From assembly GCF_014643595.1 (NCBI RefSeq), contig NZ_BMJT01000003.1, forward strand, positions 62,001-126,000: a stretch of DNA of 64,000 nt, written 5' to 3'. Source of the DNA: Lysinibacillus alkalisoli. Its GTDB lineage: Bacteria > Bacillota > Bacilli > Bacillales_A > Planococcaceae. The notes beneath the pieces were generated by a model. That model was not told where the DNA came from. It saw only the letters and a program-made list of their open reading frames with translations, and made no database searches. Shown here piece after piece: positions 53,053 to 62,284 of this stretch (within the stretch, counting starts at the first letter, position 1; each line of letters opens with the position of its first letter). The translations under genes and the position numbers were made by a program.

Positions 53053-55815
53053 ATGAAAACTTATGCTGTAGTCGATATTGAAACGACAGGGCATTCCTCA
53101 AAAAATGGCGACCGCATGCTACAATTTGCGGTCGTTTTTGTGCGTGACTGGCAAATTGTTCAACGTTATTCCACATTTATTCACCCAGAACGTGCCATTC
53201 CACATTTTATTCAAGATTTAACAGGTATTACAGATGTGGATATTGCAGATGCCCAGCCATTTGAAGCACATGCTCAAAAGATCTATGATTTATTACAAGA
53301 TTGTGTGTTTGTAGCACATAACACAGACTTTGACTTACCCTTTTTACAGGCAGAACTCAAACGTGTAGGTTTGCCATTATGGCGTGGGCAAAAGATTGAT
53401 ACAGTGGAGTTGGCTAAAGTGTTGTATCCTACTGCTTTAAGCTATAAATTGGGAGACTTAGCACAAGAATTACGCATTCCACTATCACAAGCGCACCGAG
53501 CGGATGAAGATGCTGAAGCAACAGCTGAATTATTGATTGCAAGTTTTAACAAATTACAGACATTACCTTTAAATACAATTGAGCAAATGCATAAATTAAG
53601 TTTTCAATTGAAAACGAATATCGCGAGCTTGTTTTTTGAAGTATTGGCATGGAAACGTCAAAGAATATCCACTGAAGCACAACGATATTATCATGAGTTG
53701 GCTTTAAGTCAGCCAGTCATGCAACACACATCTACCAAAGAGGTGAGTTACCCTCACACAGATGATGATAAGATACAATTGATGCAGAGTCGTTGGCCTC
53801 ATTTTGAAAAACGTCAAGCCCAGTTTGAAATGATGGATACGATTTACGCCACATTAACAACAAAACGAGAAGTCGTTATTGAAGCTTCTACTGGTATTGG
53901 TAAGACGGTCGGGTATTTACTTCCAGCGGTCACATATGCTTTACAACATCATAAAAAAATAGCGATTAGTGTGTATACCTCTCATTTGCTAGACCAGCTT
54001 TATACAGAGGAATTACCTAAAGTAGAACAAATGCTAGGTGTCACTATTCAAAAGGCAGTGCTTAAGGGAAAGCGACATTACATTGATTTAAAAAAAGTGC
54101 GACACCAATTAGCTTACCCAAAGCTCAATTACGACGAGACATTAACATTAATGCAAGTTCTTAATTGGCTGACGACTACAACAACAGGCGACGTCAATGA
54201 AATTAACGTAACAGGTGGTGGTCACTTAGTTATTGAAAAGTTACGTAAAGATCAAGAAAGTAAGCGTACAACACCTTTTGATTATTATCATTATGCGATT
54301 GCTCAAAGCGAACAAGCTCAAATTATTGTAACAAATCATGCGATGGTGCTAGCAGATGCGGAGCGAGAACGAGGATTATTTTCACAAGTGGATGGTTTTA
54401 TTTTTGATGAGGCGCATCAAATGGTACAATCTGCTATGCAACAAGAAGCATGTATGTTAATTTATTCCGATTGGAAATATTATTTCGGGCAAATCGGTAC
54501 AATAGAAGATGAGCGATTATTCTCAGCCATTGTACAAGTGAATGAAACAACACATCGGGTTTCACAACATACCATAACACAAGCAACACGTGCGTTTGAG
54601 CGCATGGTAACAAGCTTTGACCAAACATTACAACAGCTGATGCTCATTGTTAAAGCACATTGGCAGTCAACAACAGAAGATAAACAACTTGTGTTTTTAG
54701 ATGAAATCACCTTGCCTACTATGCAAAATGTCGCACAGAACATGCAACATTTTATTGACCAAGCACGTGATATTAGTAGCCAATTTAGCAATGAGATTGT
54801 GCAGTTAACGGAATATGAGCAACATTTGTTATCAGAGTGGCGTTATGCAGTACAAATTATAGAAGATTTACTGTTACAATGGGATGCCATTAGCCACCCA
54901 CAAAAACAACAGACAACTTGGTTAGAGGTAGACCGTCGTGGTTTATTAAATAGTCTGCGCATTATACAAAAGCCTATTGAAACAGCCCACACGATTAATC
55001 ACGTAATTGCACCATTGCGTCAACAAGCAGCTTTAATATGGACATCAGGCACGATGACAGTTCCACAAAACAAAACATTTATTACAGAACAATTAGGTAT
55101 TGATGATGATGTAGCTTTACATCAATTACAAGCGCCAAGTAGTTATTACAACGGCGCTCAAACTTTTATCGTATCAGACATGCCAGATATCCAAAAAGTC
55201 TCTCAACAAACGTATATTGAACATGTTGCGCATGCGATTACTTTAACAGTGAGAGCAACAAAAGGTCGTTGTTTTGTGCTTTTTACATCTCAAGATATGT
55301 TAAAGAAAACAGTGGAGTTAATTGATGAGAGCGGTTTATTACAAGACTATATGTTATTTGCGCAAGGTGTGACGTCAGGAAGTCGCATGCGTATTTTACA
55401 ATCCTTCCAGAAATTTAGTCATGCTGTGTTATTTGGCACAAATAGCTTTTGGGAGGGGGTAGATGTACCAGGTGACGCATTGGCCTCTGTCATTGTTGTG
55501 CGCTTGCCATTCTCTACACCTAATGCCCCTCTTTTCAAAGCGCGCAGTGCCAAGTTAACAGCTGCAGGTAGTAATGCTTTTCAACAACTTGCCTTACCAG
55601 AAGCCATTTTGCGATTTAAGCAAGGATTTGGTCGTTTAATCCGCTCGTCACATGATAAAGGGGCTTTTATTGTGCTAGATCGTAGGATAGAAACAAAATC
55701 GTACGGGGCCTCTTTTATTAAGGCATTACCTGAAATAAAGGTGTACAAAGTATCCTTAACAGATATGGTGTTACAGTTGGAAAATTGGTATAATAAAAAA
55801 GATGAGGAGAATTAA
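53053..55815 (+). CDS. dinG: 3'-5' exonuclease/helicase DinG, Gram-positive type
   Basis: 920 residues. N-terminal DEDDh exonuclease (1-165): 'DIETTG' (8-13), 'HNTDFDLPF' (89-97), 'HRADEDAEA' (148-156). XPD/DinG-like helicase: Walker A 'EASTGIGKT' (277-285), 'FDEAH' (about 449-453), and C-terminal 'FWEGVDVPGDALASVIVVRL' and 'QGFGRLIRS'. The four cysteines that hold the iron-sulfur cluster in E. coli DinG are not present ('LKGKRHYIDL' replaces the usual KGR.NYLC). This is the form known from Bacillus, where exonuclease activity dominates. Confidence 0.94.
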   Translation: MKTYAVVDIETTGHSSKNGDRMLQFAVVFVRDWQIVQRYSTFIHPERAIPHFIQDLTGITDVDIADAQPFEAHAQKIYDLLQDCVFVAHNTDFDLPFLQAELKRVGLPLWRGQKIDTVELAKVLYPTALSYKLGDLAQELRIPLSQAHRADEDAEATAELLIASFNKLQTLPLNTIEQMHKLSFQLKTNIASLFFEVLAWKRQRISTEAQRYYHELALSQPVMQHTSTKEVSYPHTDDDKIQLMQSRWPHFEKRQAQFEMMDTIYATLTTKREVVIEASTGIGKTVGYLLPAVTYALQHHKKIAISVYTSHLLDQLYTEELPKVEQMLGVTIQKAVLKGKRHYIDLKKVRHQLAYPKLNYDETLTLMQVLNWLTTTTTGDVNEINVTGGGHLVIEKLRKDQESKRTTPFDYYHYAIAQSEQAQIIVTNHAMVLADAERERGLFSQVDGFIFDEAHQMVQSAMQQEACMLIYSDWKYYFGQIGTIEDERLFSAIVQVNETTHRVSQHTITQATRAFERMVTSFDQTLQQLMLIVKAHWQSTTEDKQLVFLDEITLPTMQNVAQNMQHFIDQARDISSQFSNEIVQLTEYEQHLLSEWRYAVQIIEDLLLQWDAISHPQKQQTTWLEVDRRGLLNSLRIIQKPIETAHTINHVIAPLRQQAALIWTSGTMTVPQNKTFITEQLGIDDDVALHQLQAPSSYYNGAQTFIVSDMPDIQKVSQQTYIEHVAHAITLTVRATKGRCFVLFTSQDMLKKTVELIDESGLLQDYMLFAQGVTSGSRMRILQSFQKFSHAVLFGTNSFWEGVDVPGDALASVIVVRLPFSTPNAPLFKARSAKLTAAGSNAFQQLALPEAILRFKQGFGRLIRSSHDKGAFIVLDRRIETKSYGASFIKALPEIKVYKVSLTDMVLQLENWYNKKDEEN

Positions 55816-55844
55816 ATTTCTTCCATAAAAAATGAGGTACTGTT

Positions 55845-56327
55845 ATGAAGAAATGGATGATTACCGTTTTAGCACTTGGTTTATCAGTCGTGCTAATCAT
55901 TGGCTTTACAATCTTAATAAAAGCGAATTCACCGTTTAATAAAACAGAGAAACAAGCCGTTGCTTTAGCCGTAAAAGAGAAAGTAATAGCTGAAGTGCAA
56001 GATGCTTATGTTTACAATAGTGAACTAAGTTATATTACGGTGCGAGGTAAAGATGAAGAAGGGAACAGCAAAACGGTTTTTGTGCCTTCTAATTTTAAAG
56101 CCTCAGCAATACAAGAAGTATACAATGATGATGGCATTACAAAAAACCAAGCATTGACACAGCTTCAGGAAACAGCAAATGTGCAAAAAGTTCTACACAC
56201 AAAATTAGGTTATGAAGAGCCTGGCGCCGTATGGGAAATCACGTATATTGATGCCAACAATCAGCTCAATTATATGTATTACTTATTTGAAAGCGGCGAA
56301 GAGTGGAAACGCATTTTAAATTTATAA
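55845..56327 (+). CDS. ypmB: YpmB-like membrane-anchored protein (DUF5590)
   Basis: 160 residues. One N-terminal membrane helix (about 5-25), then an extracellular domain of about 130 residues with 'YVYNSELSYITVRGKDEEGN' and 'GYEEPGAVWEITYIDANNQL', typical of YpmB-type proteins. It stands between dinG and aspB as in B. subtilis. Function unknown. Confidence 0.85.
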   Translation: MKKWMITVLALGLSVVLIIGFTILIKANSPFNKTEKQAVALAVKEKVIAEVQDAYVYNSELSYITVRGKDEEGNSKTVFVPSNFKASAIQEVYNDDGITKNQALTQLQETANVQKVLHTKLGYEEPGAVWEITYIDANNQLNYMYYLFESGEEWKRILNL

Positions 56328-56342
56328 GGAGATTGATGACTT

Positions 56343-57536
56343 GTGAAAAATTTATTAGCAGATCGTGTCAAAACATTAACACCATCGACAACATTAGCGA
56401 TTACAGCAAAGGCGAAGGCAATGAAGGCTGAAGGCATTGATGTAATTGGTTTAGGTGCTGGAGAGCCTGATTTTAATACACCGCGTAATATTTTAGATGC
56501 AGCGATTGATTCAATGGAAAAGGGTCTTACAAAATATACGCCTGCTGGGGGATTGCCCGTATTAAAAGAAGCCATTATCAATAAATTACAGCGCGATAAT
56601 AATTTAGCCTATACACCAGGAGAAGTAATGGTAGGCGTTGGGGCAAAGCATGTGCTATATACGTTATTTCAAGTCATTTTAAATAAGGGTGACGAAGTAA
56701 TTATTCCCATTCCATATTGGGTATCGTATCCTGAACAAGTTAAATTAGCTGGTGGTGTACCGGTTTACGTAGAAGGTACAGCTGAGCAACAATATAAAAT
56801 TACACCTGAACAATTACGTGAAGCGATTACAGACAATACAAAAGCAGTCATTATTAACTCGCCAAGTAACCCTTCAGGTATGATTTACAATCAACAAGAA
56901 TTAGCAGCACTCGCAGCAGTAGCTGTTGAAAAAGACATTTTAATTGTTTCTGATGAAATATACGAGAAATTAGTGTATGGCGGCATTACGCATCATTCGA
57001 TTGCGCAAGTATCACAAGAAGTGAAAGCAAGAACTATCGTAGTAAATGGTGTAGCTAAATCACACTCTATGACAGGATGGCGCATTGGATATGCAGCAGG
57101 CGATGCCGCTATTATTAAAGCCATGACGGACTTAGCTTCTCATTCAACATCAAATGCAACAACTACAGCACAATATGCAGCCGTTGAGGCATATAATGGT
57201 TCACAAGATGCTGTAGAACATATGCGTCAAGCTTTCGAAGGACGTTTAGCTACTATTTTCCCTAAAGTAGCTGCTATACCAGGCTTTAGCGTATTACAGC
57301 CACAAGGTGCTTTTTATTTATTACCAGATGTAGCTGAAGCAGCAAAACATACAGGTTATGAGTCCGTAGATGCCTTTGTGAGTGCATTATTAACAGAAGC
57401 TAAAGTAGCTGTAATTCCAGGCTCAGGCTTTGGTGCACCAAATACGATTCGTTTATCTTATGCAACGTCTCTTGAGTTGTTAGAAGAGGCAGTGCGTAGA
57501 ATGGACGAATTTGTCAAAGCAAAATGGCAAAATTAA
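56343..57536 (+). CDS. aspB: Aspartate aminotransferase
   Basis: 397 residues from GTG 56343 (AAGGAG upstream). Class I aminotransferase with PLP lysine K239 in 'NGVAKSHSMTGWRIGY', 'NSPSNPSGM' (about 172-180), 'SDEIYEKLVYGG' and C-terminal 'IRLSYATS' (substrate-binding Arg). It interconverts aspartate and oxaloacetate. The order aspB-asnS is that of B. subtilis. Confidence 0.95.
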   Translation: MKNLLADRVKTLTPSTTLAITAKAKAMKAEGIDVIGLGAGEPDFNTPRNILDAAIDSMEKGLTKYTPAGGLPVLKEAIINKLQRDNNLAYTPGEVMVGVGAKHVLYTLFQVILNKGDEVIIPIPYWVSYPEQVKLAGGVPVYVEGTAEQQYKITPEQLREAITDNTKAVIINSPSNPSGMIYNQQELAALAAVAVEKDILIVSDEIYEKLVYGGITHHSIAQVSQEVKARTIVVNGVAKSHSMTGWRIGYAAGDAAIIKAMTDLASHSTSNATTTAQYAAVEAYNGSQDAVEHMRQAFEGRLATIFPKVAAIPGFSVLQPQGAFYLLPDVAEAAKHTGYESVDAFVSALLTEAKVAVIPGSGFGAPNTIRLSYATSLELLEEAVRRMDEFVKAKWQN

Positions 57537-57561
57537 TTAACGAGCAACTTAGGAGGACAAC

Positions 57562-58857
57562 ATGGAAAAAATTATGATTCAAGATATGCCTAAGCATATT
57601 GGCGAAACAGTTAAAATTGGTGCTTGGCTCGCCAATAAGCGTTCTAGTGGTAAAATTGCATTTTTACAATTGCGTGATGGCTCAGGCTTTGTACAAGGTA
57701 TTGTAGTCAAAGCAGAAGCGGGCGAAGCGTTATTTGCCAAAGCAAAAGGATTAACGCAAGAAACATCTATGTATGTCGTTGGTGAGATTACTAAAGATGA
57801 GCGTTCAACTTTTGGCTGTGAATTACAAGTGAAAGAAATTGAAGTTATTCATGCGGCTGAAGATTTTCCAATCACACCAAAGGAGCATGGGACAGAGTTC
57901 TTAATGGACAATCGTCATTTATGGTTGCGCTCACGTAAACAGCATGCCATTATGAAAATCCGTAACGAAATCATCCGTGCGACATATAATTTCTTTAATG
58001 AACGTCACTTTGTTAAAGTAGACCCACCCATTTTAACAGGCTCTGCACCAGAAGGTACATCGGAGTTATTCCATACTAAATACTTTGATGAAGATGCTTA
58101 TTTATCACAATCTGGTCAATTATATATGGAAGCAGCGGCGATGGCACTAGGTAAAGTATTTTCATTCGGCCCAACATTCCGTGCAGAGAAGTCTAAAACA
58201 CGTCGTCATTTAATCGAGTTTTGGATGATTGAACCAGAAATGGCGTTTATCGAGCATGATGAGAGTTTAAAAGTACAAGAGGAGTACGTAGCTTATTTAG
58301 TACAAGCTGTACTAGCGAATTGTCAAGTGGAGTTAGAGCGTTTAGGGCGTGACTTAACAAAGCTTGAAAAGATTAAAGCACCATTCCCACGTATTTCCTA
58401 TGATGAAGCTATTGAATTTTTACATGAAAAGGGCTTTGATGATATTACATGGGGCGATGACTTTGGTGCGCCACATGAAACTGCGATAGCGGAACATTAT
58501 GATATGCCTGTGTTCATTACATGTTATCCTGTAGGTATCAAACCATTTTATATGCAACCACATCCAGACCGTGATGATGTTGTATTATGTGCCGATTTAA
58601 TTGCGCCAGAAGGTTATGGCGAGATTATCGGTGGCTCAGAACGTATTCATGATTATGATTTATTAAAACAACGATTAGCAGAACATAAATTAGATGAAGA
58701 AGCATACGCTTGGTATTTAGATTTGCGCAAGCAAGGTTCCGTACCACATTCTGGTTTCGGGCTTGGTTTAGAGCGTACAGTAGCATGGATTAGTGGTGCA
58801 GAACACGTACGTGAATGTATTCCATTCCCACGTTTGTTAAATCGTCTATATCCATAA
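57562..58857 (+). CDS. asnS: Asparagine-tRNA ligase
   Basis: 431 residues, class IIb. N-terminal OB-fold anticodon domain (about 15-105, '[20 protein letters not shown]'), motif 1 near '[20 protein letters not shown]', motif 2 '[20 protein letters not shown]' (about 212-231), motif 3 '[15 protein letters not shown]' (about 395-409). '[17 protein letters not shown]' is typical of AsnRS. It charges tRNA-Asn directly. Confidence 0.96.
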   Translation: MEKIMIQDMPKHIGETVKIGAWLANKRSSGKIAFLQLRDGSGFVQGIVVKAEAGEALFAKAKGLTQETSMYVVGEITKDERSTFGCELQVKEIEVIHAAEDFPITPKEHGTEFLMDNRHLWLRSRKQHAIMKIRNEIIRATYNFFNERHFVKVDPPILTGSAPEGTSELFHTKYFDEDAYLSQSGQLYMEAAAMALGKVFSFGPTFRAEKSKTRRHLIEFWMIEPEMAFIEHDESLKVQEEYVAYLVQAVLANCQVELERLGRDLTKLEKIKAPFPRISYDEAIEFLHEKGFDDITWGDDFGAPHETAIAEHYDMPVFITCYPVGIKPFYMQPHPDRDDVVLCADLIAPEGYGEIIGGSERIHDYDLLKQRLAEHKLDEEAYAWYLDLRKQGSVPHSGFGLGLERTVAWISGAEHVRECIPFPRLLNRLYP

Positions 58858-58866
58858 ACGCATCAT

Positions 58867-58906
58867 AAAAGGGTGTCTAAAGGCGTTAGCTTTTAGCATC
58901 CTTTTG
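58867..58906 (+). terminator. Terminator after asnS
   Basis: AAAAGGGTGTCTAAAGGC pairs with GCTTTTAGCATCCTTTT (two mismatches), 4-base loop, followed by a short T run. Confidence 0.8.
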
Positions 58907-58926
58907 TTATTAAAGGAGTAGATATT

Positions 58927-59640
58927 ATGACAAATGAAACAACATTTCGTATTTGGTTGGAGCAGCGTCAAGTACTGATCCCACAATTATTGTTTCAACA
59001 CTATAAAGCATTAAAATTAGATGATGAGGAAGCATTAATAATTATGCATTTGATTGCTTTTCAAACAGAGGGCAATAGTTTTCCAACACCACAAGAGTTA
59101 ACATTACGCTCTACATTGTCCACTAATCATATTTCCACATTATTACAACGATTAATGCAAAAAGGTATGCTAGAAATTGTGCAAACAAAAGATGATAGCG
59201 GGATTTTATATGAGAGTTTTTCGTTATATCCTTTATGGGAGCGTTTAACGAGTCAAATGCAGTTAGAAACCTTTAATATTGTAGAGCAAGCGCAACAAAA
59301 TGAAGCAGGATTATTATTCCAAGCATTTGAAGATGAGTTTGGTCGTACATTTTCACCGCTAGAAATTGAAAAGATTACAAAATGGCTACAAGAAGACCAG
59401 TTCTCGCCAGAGCTTGTAAAAGAGGCTTTAAGAGAGGCTGTGTTAGCAAGTAAACTAAGCTTTAACTATATTGATGCTATTTTGCGTAATTGGTCAAGTA
59501 AAAAGCTAACTTCTATACAAGGTGTAAGACAAGAAGCTGCTCAATTTAGACAGCATACAATGCCACCTGCTGAAGTAGAGTTAAAACCATTAACAGACGA
59601 TGAAGAACCATTTTACAATTGGTTGGAGGAGAGAGAGTAG
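58927..59640 (+). CDS. dnaD: DNA replication initiation protein DnaD
   Basis: 237 residues. N-terminal winged-helix domain (about 5-100, 'FPTPQELTLRSTLSTNHIST') and C-terminal DnaD domain (about 125-200) with 'LSFNYIDAILRNWSSKKLTS', which includes the YxxxILxxW motif. It helps load the helicase DnaC at oriC and at restart sites. The order asnS-dnaD-nth is conserved. AAAGGAG precedes the ATG. Confidence 0.94.
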   Translation: MTNETTFRIWLEQRQVLIPQLLFQHYKALKLDDEEALIIMHLIAFQTEGNSFPTPQELTLRSTLSTNHISTLLQRLMQKGMLEIVQTKDDSGILYESFSLYPLWERLTSQMQLETFNIVEQAQQNEAGLLFQAFEDEFGRTFSPLEIEKITKWLQEDQFSPELVKEALREAVLASKLSFNYIDAILRNWSSKKLTSIQGVRQEAAQFRQHTMPPAEVELKPLTDDEEPFYNWLEERE

Positions 59641-59651
59641 GAGGGTGAATT

Positions 59652-60308
59652 TTGTTAACATTAAAGCAATGGCAAACCTGTAGAGACGAGATGGACCGCA
59701 TGTTTCCGAACGCACATTGTGAACTTGTCCATGATAATCCTTTTGAGTTAACGATTGCTACATTGTTATCAGCACAATGTACAGATGCATTAGTTAATCG
59801 CGTTACAAAAGATTTGTTTCAAAAATATAAGACACCAGAGGACTATTTAGCAGTGCCAATTGAAGAGTTACAACAAGATATTCGTTCGATTGGATTGTAC
59901 CGCAATAAGGCTAAAAATATTCAGGCACTTAGTCAAAAGATCCTTGATGATTTTGATGGTGAAGTCCCGAGCACTAGAGAAGGGCTAGAGAGCTTGCCTG
60001 GTGTAGGTAGAAAGACTGCTAATGTGGTGTTATCGGTAGCTTTTGGTGTACCTGCTTTAGCCGTGGATACACATGTGGAGCGCGTCTCAAAACGTTTAGG
60101 TATGTGTCGCTGGAAAGACAGCGTCATGCAGGTAGAAGAAACATTGATGAAAAAAACACCTATTGACGAGTGGTCTAAAACGCATCATCAACTCATTTTC
60201 TTTGGGCGCTACCACTGTAAAGCACAAAATCCTGGCTGTGGCGCATGTCCTTTATTCCACCTGTGTAGAGAAGGACAAAAGCGAGCAAGGAAGGGGCTAG
60301 TGAAATGA
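59652..60308 (+). CDS. nth: Endonuclease III
   Basis: 218 residues from TTG 59652 after GGAGGG. Helix-hairpin-helix 'LESLPGVGRKTANVVLSVAF' (about 114-133) with the catalytic Lys, 'ALAVDTHVERVSKRLG' with the catalytic Asp, and the [4Fe-4S] cysteines in 'CKAQNPGCGACPLFHLC' (about 193-209). It removes oxidised pyrimidines and cuts at abasic sites. ypoC overlaps by ATGA. Confidence 0.95.
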   Translation: MLTLKQWQTCRDEMDRMFPNAHCELVHDNPFELTIATLLSAQCTDALVNRVTKDLFQKYKTPEDYLAVPIEELQQDIRSIGLYRNKAKNIQALSQKILDDFDGEVPSTREGLESLPGVGRKTANVVLSVAFGVPALAVDTHVERVSKRLGMCRWKDSVMQVEETLMKKTPIDEWSKTHHQLIFFGRYHCKAQNPGCGACPLFHLCREGQKRARKGLVK

Positions 60309-60601
60309 ATGTTGACCAACTAGCTGTTAATGAATGGTTTGCGGAGTGGGAACAATTGCAACAAACGATCCACACACTGCATCAAGAGCGCGATGCAAAT
60401 GTTGTTGTTCATATGAGGAAGGCAATTGCGCTTTTTGAAAACTTTGTGACAGATGAAAATTTAATGCCAACAAATGGACAAGAGCGTCTAACCTTTGTTA
60501 AATCAAGGCCGGCTCAGTATGCTTGCTACCGACAACTAGACGAATTATTTAAAGAAACGAAGAAAAGAGCAGCTCGTTTGCGCATTCAACAAAAAAAGTA
60601 G
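60305..60601 (+). CDS. ypoC: YpoC-like protein
   Basis: 98 residues, all-helical, basic C-terminus. 'KSRPAQYACYRQLDELFKE' (about 68-86) is the recognisable part. It is translationally coupled to nth by an ATGA overlap, as ypoC is in B. subtilis, where ponA and recU come next; those are not here. It is shorter than the Bacillus protein. Function unknown. Confidence 0.75.
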   Translation: MNVDQLAVNEWFAEWEQLQQTIHTLHQERDANVVVHMRKAIALFENFVTDENLMPTNGQERLTFVKSRPAQYACYRQLDELFKETKKRAARLRIQQKK

Positions 60602-60686
60602 TTTGAATTCGAATCATATTAGTTTACGATTGTGTAAGAAGTTACTATAATCGAATTTGTACTGTAATAAAGGGAGGCATTTACCA

Positions 60687-61163
60687 GTGAAAAAATTAGC
60701 CATCGTTGGCGGCGTTATCGTCGTTTTATTCATTGCCATCATTGCACTAACTAAAATGGCAAATAACGATAAAGTAAGTAATTACAATCCTTATACGGAT
60801 AAAAAAGTAGAAGAATTACAACAACCTACAATTGATTTATTAACAGATGAAAATTATCAAAAAGTAATGTTACCTAAAGATTTAGAAGAGAAAATTAAGA
60901 GTGGCGATGCCGTTAATGCTTATTTCTTTAGCCCAACATGTTCGCATTGTCGTGCATTAACACCAAAATTAATGCCCATTTTAGATGATATGGGTATTGA
61001 AGTGGCTCAAATTAATTTACTTGAATACGATGAGTGGGATCAATACAATATTACAGCAACGCCAACATTTATTCATTTTGAAGGCGGAGCAGAGGTTGAA
61101 CGCTTTGAAGGGAATTTACCTGAAGAAGATTTAAAAGCGTTTTTAAAACCATATGCTAAATAA
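60687..61163 (+). CDS. Membrane-anchored thioredoxin-like protein
   Basis: 158 residues from GTG 60687 after AGGGAGG; the upstream in-frame ATG 60657 lacks a ribosome site. One N-terminal membrane helix (about 4-23), then a thioredoxin fold on the outside with active site C85-S-H-C88 ('SPTCSHCRALTPKL') and cis-Pro region 'ITATPTFIHFEGG'. It should reduce or oxidise disulfides at the cell surface. In Bacillus ponA/recU would be expected at this place. Confidence 0.88.
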   Translation: MKKLAIVGGVIVVLFIAIIALTKMANNDKVSNYNPYTDKKVEELQQPTIDLLTDENYQKVMLPKDLEEKIKSGDAVNAYFFSPTCSHCRALTPKLMPILDDMGIEVAQINLLEYDEWDQYNITATPTFIHFEGGAEVERFEGNLPEEDLKAFLKPYAK

Positions 61164-61179
61164 GTGATACAGATGAGAT

Positions 61180-61216
61180 AGTAAAGGGAGTGTCAATTTT
61201 CCCTTTACTTTTTTTA
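61180..61216 (+). terminator. Terminator after thioredoxin-like gene
   Basis: AGTAAAGGGA pairs with TCCCTTTACT, 10-base loop, T7. It lies in the 190-base gap before the TPR gene. Confidence 0.87.
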
Positions 61217-61358
61217 TCGTTATTTTTTTGTCGTGTTGGTGCTTATCTATGTTTGTGTGATAGGTTTATTCATCCATAACTTTTCTTGATTATGCGATTC
61301 ACGTTGAAGCGATAATCGAGAGTCGCTATACTATAAAGATAATAAGGGAGAGATGTTT

Positions 61359-62078
61359 ATGTTTGAAATGGATCATTTATTTTTTGAAGGGAAAATAAAA
61401 GCTACGTTACTTACAGCCGAGAAAATACTTGTTAAAAAAGATGTTACTACAGATGAACTTGAACGCGCAAAAAAGTATTGTAAATTGTTAACACCCTATC
61501 AATTATCACAATACCCTACACTTACACCACCATTAGTGGCACCAAGTATTGAAAGAGCGGATGAAACATATGAAGAACTAGACGAAGTAAAAACGATTCG
61601 TGCTATTAAAGATGAAGATGCATTTCAGCAACGTATTCAACAATTAGAAGCACAGGCTACAACAAGTAACGCTGCGACTCGTGCACAGAGCTTGATGGTA
61701 CAGGCACAATTATTCTTATTAGCACACCATTATAACGAAGCCGTACATTGCTTTAAAGAAGCCATTAAAGCTAACCCAAATCATGATTTATATTGGGGGT
61801 TGGCAGGTCAAACGATGCACCGCTTTGGTTGGACGCCATTTGATGCGCTTAGCTACTTAGAACAAGCGGTGTTATTAAATCCGACGAATGCAAGATGGCA
61901 ATGGAACCAAGCACTCGTCTTATTACAGCTAGCTAAAGATTTGCAAGAACCAGCATTTTTAGCGAATGCTTCTTTACTATTAGAGGATGCCATTATGCAA
62001 TGTGCATCTCATCAAGCCTCTTTACAACAAGCAATTCAATCGACGTATGATGAAATGGACAATTATATATTTTCTTGA
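61359..62078 (+). CDS. TPR-containing protein of unknown function
   Basis: 239 residues from ATG 61359, eight bases after AAGGGAG; ATG 61353 is too close. The first 100 residues are charged helices without known motif. Two or three TPR-like units follow (about 110-190: 'LFLLAHHYNEAVHCFKEAIK', 'GWTPFDALSYLEQAVLLNPT'). No membrane helix. It stands alone between terminators. I do not recognise a specific family. Confidence 0.8.
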   Translation: MFEMDHLFFEGKIKATLLTAEKILVKKDVTTDELERAKKYCKLLTPYQLSQYPTLTPPLVAPSIERADETYEELDEVKTIRAIKDEDAFQQRIQQLEAQATTSNAATRAQSLMVQAQLFLLAHHYNEAVHCFKEAIKANPNHDLYWGLAGQTMHRFGWTPFDALSYLEQAVLLNPTNARWQWNQALVLLQLAKDLQEPAFLANASLLLEDAIMQCASHQASLQQAIQSTYDEMDNYIFS

Positions 62079-62124
62079 AAAAAGCTATTTTTCGTATGAT
62101 TTTCATGCGGAAAATAGCTTTTAT
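62079..62124 (+). terminator. Terminator after TPR gene
   Basis: AAAAGCTATTTTTCG pairs with CGGAAAATAGCTTTT, 13-base loop, T run. Confidence 0.85.
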
Positions 62125-62160
62125 TGTTATTTGTGTCTAAGTTGTGAACGAGAACTATGT

Positions 62161-62174
62161 TGAAAGCGCTAACA
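62161..62174 (+). promoter_or_regulatory. CcpA cre site upstream of malic enzyme
   Basis: TGAAAGCGCTAACA fully matches the cre consensus TGWAANCGNTNWCA. Its centre is about 65 bases upstream of the expected transcription start and upstream of the -35, a position used for CcpA activation as well as repression. Confidence 0.75.
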
Positions 62175-62197
62175 AAATATGTGAAAAAATCACAAGA

Positions 62198-62238
62198 TTG
62201 ACTTCACTTAGATGAAGTTCTATAATTTTCAGAATATA
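62198..62238 (+). promoter_or_regulatory. Malic enzyme promoter with internal palindrome and CodY-like box
   Basis: -35 TTGACT (62198-62203), 17-bp spacer, perfect -10 TATAAT (62221-62226). Between them ACTTCA-CTTAGA-TGAAGT (62201-62218) is a 6-6-6 palindrome. AATTTTCAGAATATA (62224-62238) matches the CodY consensus at 13 of 15 positions and covers the start site, a place suited to repression. Confidence 0.7.
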
Positions 62239-62284
62239 AAGGCATCTTAGAGCAAATAATTAGTAGAGTTAGGGGAATGATGAG

